A DNA stretch of 64,000 nucleotides, taken from Methanobacterium formicicum DSM 3637 (GTDB lineage: Archaea; Methanobacteriota; Methanobacteria; Methanobacteriales; Methanobacteriaceae). Position 1 is the stretch's first letter; every line of letters starts with the position of its first letter. Shown here piece by piece: positions 28,472-36,641 of this stretch. The translations under genes and the position numbers were made by a program. The notes beneath the pieces are model-generated. The model did not search any database, was not told where the DNA came from, and saw only the letters and a program-made list of their open reading frames with translations. Location of the stretch: assembly GCF_000302455.1 (NCBI RefSeq), contig NZ_AMPO01000005.1, forward strand, positions 31,001 through 95,000, given 5' to 3'.

Positions 28472-29917
28472 ATGATTAACATGAATGCAATACAGAAATT
28501 AGCCAAGAACATCGGGTCTCTCTTTGTTTCCCAAATATTGGGTTATTTTATTGCGTTTATTTATTCCATCTACTTGATTAGATACTTGGGGGTTGAAAAT
28601 TTTGGAGTGCTATCTTTTGCTTTAGCACTCACCAGCATATTAACGGTCTTCTGTGACTTAGGTTTAACCACTTTAATGACACGAGAAGTGGCTAAAGACA
28701 AATCATTAACCAGTAAATATTTAAAAAATACCATATCCATCAAATTATTATTATCAATCGTTGTGGTAATTTTTACCGTGGTTATTATAAATAATCTCGG
28801 ATATCCTCAGTCTGAATTGTACGTTATATATTTTTTACTTTTATCCTTAATATTCACCACCTTCTGTGGAGTATTCTTTTCAATATTCCAGGCCTACGAG
28901 AAACTGGAATACCAATCAATTGCCAATGTTTTAAACAGTATCCTGATGTTTATCGGTGTCGTAATCCTCATAAACTACAATTCCGGCTTGATTTGGATAT
29001 CAGCTCTTTATGCTCTGGTAAATGGGTTGATATTGCTTTATTATCTGTACATTTCAACCAGTAAATTCAAATTCCCTTTTCCAAAAATGGAATTTGATTT
29101 CGAGTTCTGGAAGACCAGCATAGTCATTGCCCTTCAGTTCGGGTTAATAGGGGTATTTTCGACTATTTACATATGGATAGATAGTGTCATGCTCTCATTC
29201 ATGGTGAATAATGAAGCAGTGGGATTGTACAATGCTGCTTACAGGATCATAACAGTTTTATTATTTGTTCCATTTGTGATGAATGCCGCAATCTTCCCTG
29301 TAATGTCAAAAATGTATGATTCAGGTGGGGATTCCTTAAACAAACTGGTGGAAAAATATTTAAAGGTTATGATCATCGTTGGTATTCCCATTGGTATTGG
29401 AGTTACCTTCCTGGCCAAAGACATAATCATCCTGTTATTTGGAAATGCCTATGCAGATTCTGCCATTGCCCTTCAAATTTTGGTATGGGCTACTGTAATT
29501 ACCTTTATTTATTCAAGCTATGTTTCTTTATTCATATCAGCAGATAAACAGATGACCCTAAACAAAATAGCATTTTTGGGCATGATAATTAATATAATCC
29601 TTAACCTGATCTTAATTCCCAAATTTAGTTTCATTGCAGCCAGTTTTAACACTGTACTAACTGAACTTTCCATGATTATACTGGTATTTATCACAGCCAG
29701 CAGCAGCAACATGCTTTTAAATAAGAAACAAATCTTAAATGATTTTGCCAGGGTAATTATCTCTGGTTTAATAATGGCCATATTCTTATTATTCTTCAAT
29801 TACATGGAATTATTCTTATTAATATTCTTAGCGGTGATAGTTTACATAGTGTCTCTATTTATAACCAGAGCGATAGATGAAGAGGATATTAATATTATCA
29901 AACAAATAAGAGGCTGA
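28472..29917 (+). CDS. flippase, Wzx-like polysaccharide/lipid-glycan exporter
   Basis: The 481-residue protein has about 12-14 membrane helices. The N-terminal pattern (NIGSLFVSQILGYFIAFIYSIYLIRYLG in pieces: NIGSLFVSQILGY, YLIRYLGVENFG) is diagnostic of the Wzx/RfbX type, and helix 7-8 contains LGLIGVFSTIYIW-like text. It should flip lipid-linked sugar units across the membrane. It is the first gene of the plus-strand half of the surface island (28472-42146). A second ATG three codons in is an alternative start. Confidence 0.85.
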   Translation: MINMNAIQKLAKNIGSLFVSQILGYFIAFIYSIYLIRYLGVENFGVLSFALALTSILTVFCDLGLTTLMTREVAKDKSLTSKYLKNTISIKLLLSIVVVIFTVVIINNLGYPQSELYVIYFLLLSLIFTTFCGVFFSIFQAYEKLEYQSIANVLNSILMFIGVVILINYNSGLIWISALYALVNGLILLYYLYISTSKFKFPFPKMEFDFEFWKTSIVIALQFGLIGVFSTIYIWIDSVMLSFMVNNEAVGLYNAAYRIITVLLFVPFVMNAAIFPVMSKMYDSGGDSLNKLVEKYLKVMIIVGIPIGIGVTFLAKDIIILLFGNAYADSAIALQILVWATVITFIYSSYVSLFISADKQMTLNKIAFLGMIINIILNLILIPKFSFIAASFNTVLTELSMIILVFITASSSNMLLNKKQILNDFARVIISGLIMAIFLLFFNYMELFLLIFLAVIVYIVSLFITRAIDEEDINIIKQIRG

Positions 29918-29956
29918 ATAACAAGTATTATATATAGATCAAGCATCAGATCTTAA

Positions 29957-30925
29957 TTGCAACAACATACTTATTGTAGACATGCTCATAATCATATAGG
30001 AGGGGTTGAAATTTCCATTAACCTGTTACTGGGCACAATTATAATCCTAATAACCATCTTAGTAACCATATTTGCAAAACAGTTACATCTTAATAAAGAA
30101 AAAGGGATGAAATTTCTCTTTTTTTTACTGATTTTAACCATAATAAGCCTGATAATATCATATTATAACTATTCAACCAATATATTTATTATAGGCTCCC
30201 TCTACATGTACGTAGCATTCGCTTTTATAATAATGCACTCTTCAAAGGTACTTGGAAACAAGAAAACATTTCTGTTCATAACCATAGCCGCTCTATTCAG
30301 TTTAACCGCTGAAATTTTAGGTGTTAAATATGGCTGGATATTTGGAAACTACTATTACACTGGGACTGGACTGTTATTTAACCTGGTCCCACTATTACTT
30401 CCCTTATCATGGGCAGTGATCGTGTACATTTCATATACCATCACAAATCTGTTCTTATATGGTTTTGGGGGTGAAAAACCACGATATAATCATAATTTAT
30501 TGTTTTTAGTGGGATTTTTAGTTTTACTATCTGCCATTGATGGTTTAATCGCTGTGAACCTGGACATGATAATGGATCCAGTGGCAGTTTCACCACTAAT
30601 TCAGCAGTGGGTCTGGATAGATGGTGGACCATACTTCGGCATACCCATCAGCAATTTCATAGGATGGTTTGCTGTTACTTTCTTTATTACTTTGCTATTC
30701 AGATTGTATGAATCATTTACATTTAAAAAAGAAAGTTCTACCCCTAATCTTAATTTATACGCGTATGCACCCGCCTTGTATTTTCTGTATTTCTTACAAC
30801 AATCTGCACATGCCATTACCTTAAATTATATAGGATACGTGTTAATCGCTGCTACCTGTATGATTCCATTCATAATACTCCCCATTTTGTTATATGTGGT
30901 CATGAAAAGAATGAACTCCGGATAA
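29957..30925 (+). CDS. CruF-like (PF04240) isoprenoid-modifying membrane protein, paralog 1, doubtful start
   Basis: The roughly 322-residue protein has eight or so membrane helices and the CruF-family hallmarks: FGGEKPRY near residue 170 and the late signature MDPVAVSPLIQQWVWIDGG, then YFGIPISNFIGW. In haloarchaea CruF hydrates terminal double bonds of C50 carotenoids. By comparison with paralogs 2 and 3 the start should be at ISINLLLG, but the ATG there is lost (GAA is read). AGGAGGGG precedes it, while the only in-frame conventional start is a TTG at 29957 with no ribosome binding site. Near this TTG a TATATATAG box fits a leaderless mRNA. The start is therefore uncertain. Confidence 0.75.
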   Translation: MQQHTYCRHAHNHIGGVEISINLLLGTIIILITILVTIFAKQLHLNKEKGMKFLFFLLILTIISLIISYYNYSTNIFIIGSLYMYVAFAFIIMHSSKVLGNKKTFLFITIAALFSLTAEILGVKYGWIFGNYYYTGTGLLFNLVPLLLPLSWAVIVYISYTITNLFLYGFGGEKPRYNHNLLFLVGFLVLLSAIDGLIAVNLDMIMDPVAVSPLIQQWVWIDGGPYFGIPISNFIGWFAVTFFITLLFRLYESFTFKKESSTPNLNLYAYAPALYFLYFLQQSAHAITLNYIGYVLIAATCMIPFIILPILLYVVMKRMNSG

Positions 30926-31200
30926 TCAAATGAATAATCAAACGAACTTCGATAATTATCAGGTGGATATAAAGATCTGCTTAATATTATCAGTTTAGAT
31001 ATTCATAATATGAACTCTAAATCAGTTAAATAAATTAAATGTGAATTCTGGACTTTATCCGGAAAAAATTACAGATGAATCTAAATCTGAATGGATGAAA
31101 AATTCATAGAAGAAAATTAAATAAATTAACATTATTATTGATTCCATTAAATTAAACCATTTAAGATTAATGTAAATATTTTCAAGTTTTGGAGGCAAGT

Positions 31201-32115
31201 ATGATTTCCCTCAATTTATTAGCTGGTTCCTTCATTGTATTGGTAACGATATTAATAGCATTATTTGCAGATTCCATACATCTTAATAAAGATAGATGGA
31301 TACAAATTCTCTTTGTTTTTTTAGTATTAACCTTAATATGTACTATTGTCTCATACATCAATCATTACAGTTTGTTTATCTTTATCGGGTCTATGTACAT
31401 GTTTGCAGCCTTTTCCTTCGTGATATTGCATTCATCCAGGGTACTTGGAAATAAAAAAACCTTAATATTCATCTTAATTGCAGGTTCATTTGGTTTGATA
31501 TTTGAATTTGCAGGTGTTAACTATGGTATATTTGGAGAATACTTTTATAACGTTCCAGATTTGTTACTGGGCATAATTCCAATAACAGTTCCTCTAACTT
31601 GGACAGTGATAATATACTCCAGTTATATCATCACAAATCTCTTTTTATATGGGTTTGGGGGAGAAAAACCACGATATGAACATAATTTATTGTTTTTGGT
31701 GGGGGTTTTAGTTTTATTATCTGCAATTGGAGGTTTGATTGCCGTGAACCTGGACATGATTATGGATCCAGTGGCAGTTTCACCACAACTTAAACAGTGG
31801 ATATGGGTAAATGGCGGACCATACTTCGGCATACCAATCAGCAATTTCGGGGGATGGTTTATTCTTACTTTCTTCTCCACCCTCATATTCCGATCATATG
31901 AATCATTTAAATCAGAAGATGGTAAATCACCAACAAATAGGGGTTTGTACGTTTACGCACCTGCATTGTACTTAATACTTTTCTTACAACCTTCAGTACA
32001 AGCTATCAGTACCAATAATATTGAATATGTTCTAATTGGTGCTGCAACAATGATGCCTTTTGTTATGGTGCCACTTATTTTATTTTTTATCCGGAAACAC
32101 AAAAAAGTGACATGA
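31201..32115 (+). CDS. CruF-like (PF04240) membrane protein, paralog 2
   Basis: The 304-residue product closely matches its neighbours: MISLNLLAGSFIVLVTI at the N-terminus, FGGEKPRYEHNLLFLVG, AVNLDMIMDPVAVSP and GGPYFGIPISNFGGWF. A GGAGG lies 7 nt before the ATG at 31201. There are about eight membrane helices. Residues that differ from paralogs 1 and 3 (for example FGEYFYNVPDLLLG, in place of YYYTGTG) may change substrate. No carotenoid synthesis genes are near, so the natural substrate is unknown. Confidence 0.82.
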   Translation: MISLNLLAGSFIVLVTILIALFADSIHLNKDRWIQILFVFLVLTLICTIVSYINHYSLFIFIGSMYMFAAFSFVILHSSRVLGNKKTLIFILIAGSFGLIFEFAGVNYGIFGEYFYNVPDLLLGIIPITVPLTWTVIIYSSYIITNLFLYGFGGEKPRYEHNLLFLVGVLVLLSAIGGLIAVNLDMIMDPVAVSPQLKQWIWVNGGPYFGIPISNFGGWFILTFFSTLIFRSYESFKSEDGKSPTNRGLYVYAPALYLILFLQPSVQAISTNNIEYVLIGAATMMPFVMVPLILFFIRKHKKVT

Positions 32116-32235
32116 AGGTGGTTACGTTAGTTTAACTTCAATAAAGGATAGAAAATAAAGAACAAAGTGGTTTTTAAACCAAGTATAAATGCTTTAAAAG
32201 ATAATATTATTATATATTTGGTTGGGGAGGCAAAT

Positions 32236-33141
32236 ATGATTTCAATCAATTTATTAATTGGTTCCTTCATTGTGTTAGTAACTCTAATAGTAATGTTCCT
32301 GGCAGATTCACTTAACATCAATAAAGATAAGGGAATAAAAATTCTTTTTATCCTGTTTGTGTTAACTATAATAAGTTTAACTATTTCCTACTTTATTAAT
32401 TCAAGTATATTGCTTCTTGCGGGTTCAGTGTACATGTTTGCAGCACTTGCTTTTTCTTTATTACATTCCTCAAAGTTTGTTGGAAATAAAAAAACATTAA
32501 TATTCTTCTTATTAGCAGGGTTCAGTGGGTTCATATCAGAAATTTTATGTGTTAAATATGGTTTGTTTGGTGAATACTATTATTACACCGGAACGGGGTT
32601 GTTACTTAATCTAATTCCCCTCCTACTACCTATTTCATGGGCAGTGATAATATACATCTGTTATACCATTACCAATTTCTTTATATATGGCTTTGGAGGT
32701 GAAAAACCCAGATATAAGCATAATTTATTGTATTTAGTGGGGTTTTTAGTTTTATTGTCTGTTATTGATGGTATGATTGCCGTGAACCTGGACATGATTA
32801 TGGATCCAGTGGCAGTTTCACCACTGGTTCAACAGTGGGTTTGGGTTAATGGAGGGCCCTACTTTGGCATACCAATAGGAAATTTCATATTATGGTTTTT
32901 AATAACATTTGTTTCCACATTTATATTCAGATTATACGAATCATTTAAACCAGGAGATGGAAAATCATCACATAATATGGGGTTGTACGCTTACGCGCCT
33001 GTAGTTTACTTTTTATATTTAATACAACAAGCGGCCTTTGCCATAGAACTAAACCATATTGAATATGTTCTAATTGGTGCTGCAACCATGATGCCTTTTA
33101 TAATACTTCCTTTTTTATATTATGTTATTCAAAAAAAATGA
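32236..33141 (+). CDS. CruF-like (PF04240) membrane protein, paralog 3
   Basis: GGGGAGG lies just before the ATG at 32236, and an upstream in-frame extension is unlikely. The 301-residue protein starts MISINLLIGSFIVLVTL and repeats the family signature MDPVAVSPLVQQWVWVNGG and YFGIPIGNFILWF. It is the third tandem copy; the three genes share codon-level similarity in the second half, which indicates gene duplication. It is followed by a UbiA-type gene 339 bp downstream, so together they resemble the haloarchaeal CruF plus LyeJ pairing. Confidence 0.82.
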   Translation: MISINLLIGSFIVLVTLIVMFLADSLNINKDKGIKILFILFVLTIISLTISYFINSSILLLAGSVYMFAALAFSLLHSSKFVGNKKTLIFFLLAGFSGFISEILCVKYGLFGEYYYYTGTGLLLNLIPLLLPISWAVIIYICYTITNFFIYGFGGEKPRYKHNLLYLVGFLVLLSVIDGMIAVNLDMIMDPVAVSPLVQQWVWVNGGPYFGIPIGNFILWFLITFVSTFIFRLYESFKPGDGKSSHNMGLYAYAPVVYFLYLIQQAAFAIELNHIEYVLIGAATMMPFIILPFLYYVIQKK

Positions 33142-33480
33142 GGTTAGTCAAAAAAAGAGGTTGTTAAATAAATTTTCTGGATATCTTACACTTCCTAAGG
33201 CCTGGAAAATGGAAAAAATATCAACTTAATAGCACAAAATCAAATGTTACTTTATGATAACTTATAATGATAGTAAAAACTAGGAAATTGTTTAAGAACT
33301 TCATAAATGTCATTTAATCATGAAAAACGATGAATCATGATATAAGAATACATATAATTTATCTATGTTAAGTTACTTTATTAATATTATAATAAAGATC
33401 AATGTTTAGTTAATTTGTATGTGATAATAAAGATTAATATTTAGTTGCTCTGTTAATATTACACTAAAAGAGGAGTTATA
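33142..33480. other. 339-bp interval with a 22-nt direct repeat, upstream of the UbiA gene
   Basis: AATAAAGATCAATGTTTAGTT (near 33390) recurs as AATAAAGATTAATATTTAGTT (near 33426), with TTAATATTA words between them. AATCATGA also occurs twice (33317-33340). No gene was seen. A promoter for the UbiA-type gene is expected here, but no box is clear. Confidence 0.45.
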
Positions 33481-34401
33481 ATGTTAAAGAATATTTCAGG
33501 AATTTACGAGTCTTCCAGAAAATTTCCCTATGAACAGTATTTAATTACATCGTTCCCATTTTTTGCTATTTTGTTTATGAATGGGTTTAATATTTCATTT
33601 TATTCTTTATTTTTATTAGCACCGTTTATAACAGTGATGGCAGGATTATTCATGTATAATACTATCTGTGATGCACCTCAGGATCCGGAATTTAAAAATC
33701 CAATAACTCGGGGGGATGTTTCTGAAAAAACTGTAAAATTAAGCATGTGGGCATGTGTAATTTTGTCCATTTTCTTAGTTCTGCTTTTATATAAATCCTA
33801 CGTATCGGACATAATTTTCATATTATATTTGTTTCTATCTTTTTCCTACAGTGGTTTAAGATTAAGATTTAAAGAAACAATTTTTGGTCCGCCTGTTGCT
33901 TCATTCCTCCTATTTTGTGCAGCACCCTTACTCCTACTGGTTGAATTCAGTTATTTCAATTTTTCAGCTATTTTATTATTATTAGGGCTATTCATTGTTT
34001 ATTTTGGTCATGAAATCAAACATACCATAATAGAATATGACATGGATAAATCCGCAAATTGCCAGACCTTTGCGGTGGTAATTGGGAAAAAGAATTCTAC
34101 CATAATAGAATACCTAACACTAATAATAGGATTTGTGATCATTTTAATGAGTATCAATTTAATTGTTAGTTCTTCTATTATAACGGTTGTATTCGGTTTA
34201 TTAGCGTTGATTGCAATTATATCAACCATTTTATATGGTCATAAGAATAATTATGACATAAATAAAGACACTTTTTATAATGATTTGCCCTATATAACTA
34301 CTAAAATACTTTATATTGGCTATGCTTGTTTAATATTGAATATTCCAGAATTGATAATCTTCTTTATTATCTGGATTTTATTCACAGACAAATATCTGTA
34401 A
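33481..34401 (+). CDS. UbiA-family prenyltransferase (membrane)
   Basis: The 306-residue protein has about eight membrane helices and the family's Asp-rich motif 1 as NTICDAPQD (N-xxx-D-xxx-D) near residue 60. A second motif lies near residue 175-190: EYDMDKSANCQTFAVVIGK, whose layout (D..D...TFAVVIGK) matches UbiA motif 2. UbiA enzymes add isoprenoid chains to aromatic or lipid acceptors, or, as LyeJ, elongate lycopene. GAGGAG lies 6 nt before the ATG. Its position after three CruF-like genes suggests a common isoprenoid pathway. Confidence 0.82.
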   Translation: MLKNISGIYESSRKFPYEQYLITSFPFFAILFMNGFNISFYSLFLLAPFITVMAGLFMYNTICDAPQDPEFKNPITRGDVSEKTVKLSMWACVILSIFLVLLLYKSYVSDIIFILYLFLSFSYSGLRLRFKETIFGPPVASFLLFCAAPLLLLVEFSYFNFSAILLLLGLFIVYFGHEIKHTIIEYDMDKSANCQTFAVVIGKKNSTIIEYLTLIIGFVIILMSINLIVSSSIITVVFGLLALIAIISTILYGHKNNYDINKDTFYNDLPYITTKILYIGYACLILNIPELIIFFIIWILFTDKYL

Positions 34402-34421
34402 AATGTGAAAATTTTTGTAAA

Positions 34422-35171
34422 ATGAGAAAAATGATCTCGATTATCTGTGTTTACAATGATGAAGAAATTTTAAACAGATTTTTACTCGAAAGTTTGAAAC
34501 ACCAGACAAAAGAATATGAACTGATTCTTTTAGATAATCGAAAAAATCATTTTAAATCTGCTGCGGAAGCTTTAAACCATGGGGGTATGATTTCCAATGG
34601 AAAATATCTGATGTTTGTTCATCAAGACGTGGCTCTGTGTGCAGATGATACACTGGAAAATTTTGAGAAAATATTAGAATCATTACCTGATACTGGAATT
34701 GTCGGTGTTGCAGGTAAATTGAACCGTAGAGGAGTGGTGACGAATGTAATGCATGGTGATAATTTCAAACCTGCCGGCAGGTTCCAGGTTATTGAACCAA
34801 AAAAAGTTCAAACTGTGGATGAAGTTTTAATAATTATTCCCAAAAAAGTTTTTGAAGATTTTAAATTTGATGAAGCTGTTTGCGATAACTGGCATTTATA
34901 TTCAGTAGATTACAGTTTAAGTATGAAAAAATGGGGATTAAATTCATATGTTATTCCCAGTACTGTATATCATAAATCCAATGGAATTTCATCTTATAAT
35001 GAGGAATATTACCGTACATTAAAAAAAATATTGAAAAAACATAAAAATTCTTACCTGTTCATCTACACCACTATGGACAATTGGAGTACTTTATTAAGCT
35101 TGAATTTTCAAAGAAAGACATTATGGCGTAAGTTCAACACATTTTTAGATATAGTTTCTGAAAATTTATAA
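34422..35171 (+). CDS. GT2-family glycosyltransferase-like protein
   Basis: The 249-residue protein has a GT-A start (ISIICVYNDEEILNRFLLESLK), DNRKNHFKSAAEALNHGG and a DxD-like site at HQDVAL near residue 73 of the predicted start. Because of the preceding coding gene, I chose ATG 34422; an in-frame reading from 34326 overlaps the UbiA gene. Membrane helices are absent, and it is cytosolic or peripheral. It is likely to add a sugar to an intermediate of the surface pathway. Confidence 0.75.
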   Translation: MRKMISIICVYNDEEILNRFLLESLKHQTKEYELILLDNRKNHFKSAAEALNHGGMISNGKYLMFVHQDVALCADDTLENFEKILESLPDTGIVGVAGKLNRRGVVTNVMHGDNFKPAGRFQVIEPKKVQTVDEVLIIIPKKVFEDFKFDEAVCDNWHLYSVDYSLSMKKWGLNSYVIPSTVYHKSNGISSYNEEYYRTLKKILKKHKNSYLFIYTTMDNWSTLLSLNFQRKTLWRKFNTFLDIVSENL

Positions 35172-35326
35172 ACCGATTTAATACAAAATAATATAATTTA
35201 ATCCAGTATAATCTAGTTCAATCTAATATAATCCGGTTTAATAGTTTAACAATTCTATCAAATTAATCACCAAATCACATTAAAAGCATGGAATTGATTT
35301 AAAACTTCCTTTTAAAGGTGAATCCC

Positions 35327-36202
35327 TTGGAAAAATTGGTTTCAATAGTTACATTAAATTGGAATGGTAAAGAAGTTTTATTGGAGTGTTTGGAATCTCT
35401 TAAAAAGTTGGATTACTCCAATTATGAAATTATAGTAGTGGATAATGGTTCAACTGATGGTTCTTGTGAAATTTTAGAAGAGAATTATCCTGAGATTAAA
35501 TTAATTAAAAATAAAGAGAATTTGGGGGTTGCCAGGGGAAACAATATAGGTATAAAACATTCCCAGGGCGATTATATTTTATTGCTTAATAATGACACTA
35601 TAGTTGATTCTAATCTGATAAAAGAGCTGTTGAAAGTCCTTGAAAATGAAAAAAATGGGGGTGTTGTGGGTCCTAAAATCTACTATTATGATGAACCCCA
35701 CAAAATATGGGCTGCTGGTGGTGGGAGAATAAACTGGCTTACTGGTGATGTTAGATTATTTGGAGGAGACGAAATAGACCTGGGACAATATGAAGACATA
35801 ACCGATGTGGATTATGTTAGTGGATGTGCATTGTTTACCCGGAGGGAATTGTTCGAGAAAATTGGTTATCTCGATGAAATCTATTTTGCTTACTTTGAAG
35901 AAACTGATTGGTGTGTACGTGCCTGTAAAGAAGGATTTAGGTTACTGTACGCCCCCCAAGCTAATATGTGGCACAAGGTAAGATCTTCCAGTCGGACCAT
36001 CAGCGGATTTCATGAATATCAGATGACCCGTAACATGTTCTGGTTTTTGAAAAAACATTTAGATAAACAACATTACAGGAATTTTCTGATCTATTTTTTC
36101 TTTATCAAACTATGGTATAAGATAGGGATCTATCTATTCTATGATAAAGAATTAAAAGCGTTAAAACCTTTTTTTAAGGGAATAAGTGATGGAATAAAAT
36201 AA
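35327..36202 (+). CDS. GT2-family glycosyltransferase (rhamnosyltransferase-like)
   Basis: The protein of about 291 residues begins LVSIVTLNWNGKEVLLECLESL and carries VVDNGSTDGS, GVARGNNIGI and the DxD-like LLLNNDT, followed by CALFTRRELFEKIG and FEETDWCVRA. This pattern is that of rhamnosyltransferases of the WbbL type. A TTG start at 35327 follows AAAGGTGA by 5 nt; the GTG in the ribosome binding site itself is out of place. It is the last enzyme before the adhesin gene. Confidence 0.85.
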   Translation: MEKLVSIVTLNWNGKEVLLECLESLKKLDYSNYEIIVVDNGSTDGSCEILEENYPEIKLIKNKENLGVARGNNIGIKHSQGDYILLLNNDTIVDSNLIKELLKVLENEKNGGVVGPKIYYYDEPHKIWAAGGGRINWLTGDVRLFGGDEIDLGQYEDITDVDYVSGCALFTRRELFEKIGYLDEIYFAYFEETDWCVRACKEGFRLLYAPQANMWHKVRSSSRTISGFHEYQMTRNMFWFLKKHLDKQHYRNFLIYFFFIKLWYKIGIYLFYDKELKALKPFFKGISDGIK

Positions 36203-36469
36203 TAAAAAATTTTAATGTAATTGGATAGAATGACCCATTAGAAAATCTTTTAAATTTCAAGTTAATTTTTCGTTTTTATTTTTAAAAGGGTTTTCTAGTT
36301 AATGATGGAATTATCTGGACGTAATCTTTTTCATTTTTCGATATTTTTTAACAAACCCGTTATACATTATTTTTATTAGCTTTTTATACAGTCTTTTATT
36401 AGTTTTCATGTATTAATTTCCATTTTTATCCAATATTTCTAATCATAACTTCTTTTATCAATAACACAT

Positions 36470-36491
36470 TTTTGTGAAACATGTCACAAAA
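36470..36491. promoter_or_regulatory. TGTGA-N6-TCACA palindrome upstream of the adhesin promoter
   Basis: TTTTGTGA (36470-36477), six spacer bases, then TCACAAAA (36484-36491) form an exact 8-bp inverted repeat around AACATG. Its core equals the CRP consensus TGTGA-N6-TCACA. It lies 14 bp upstream of a TATA box. The same core recurs at 52048-52069 in front of the opposing glycan block. The regulator is unknown; archaeal CRP is not established, so another dimeric factor is likely. Confidence 0.7.
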
Positions 36492-36505
36492 GGAGTTAAA
36501 TTATC

Positions 36506-36514
36506 TTTATATAT
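36506..36514 (+). promoter_or_regulatory. TATA box of the adhesin gene
   Basis: TTTATATAT fits the archaeal consensus. A start near 36537 would give a leader of about 105 nt. The rest of the 439-bp gap (36203-36641) before the gene is AT-rich and holds only the palindrome just upstream. Confidence 0.55.
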
Positions 36515-36641
36515 GTGAATACATACCATTAAAAAAGCATAATAAAATTCTAAATTAGTTTTTCCTTACCATTAACACTAAATAAGACGAAATAAGATTA
36601 AGATAATACTAAATAAGAGGATTCAAGGATTAGGAGATAAG

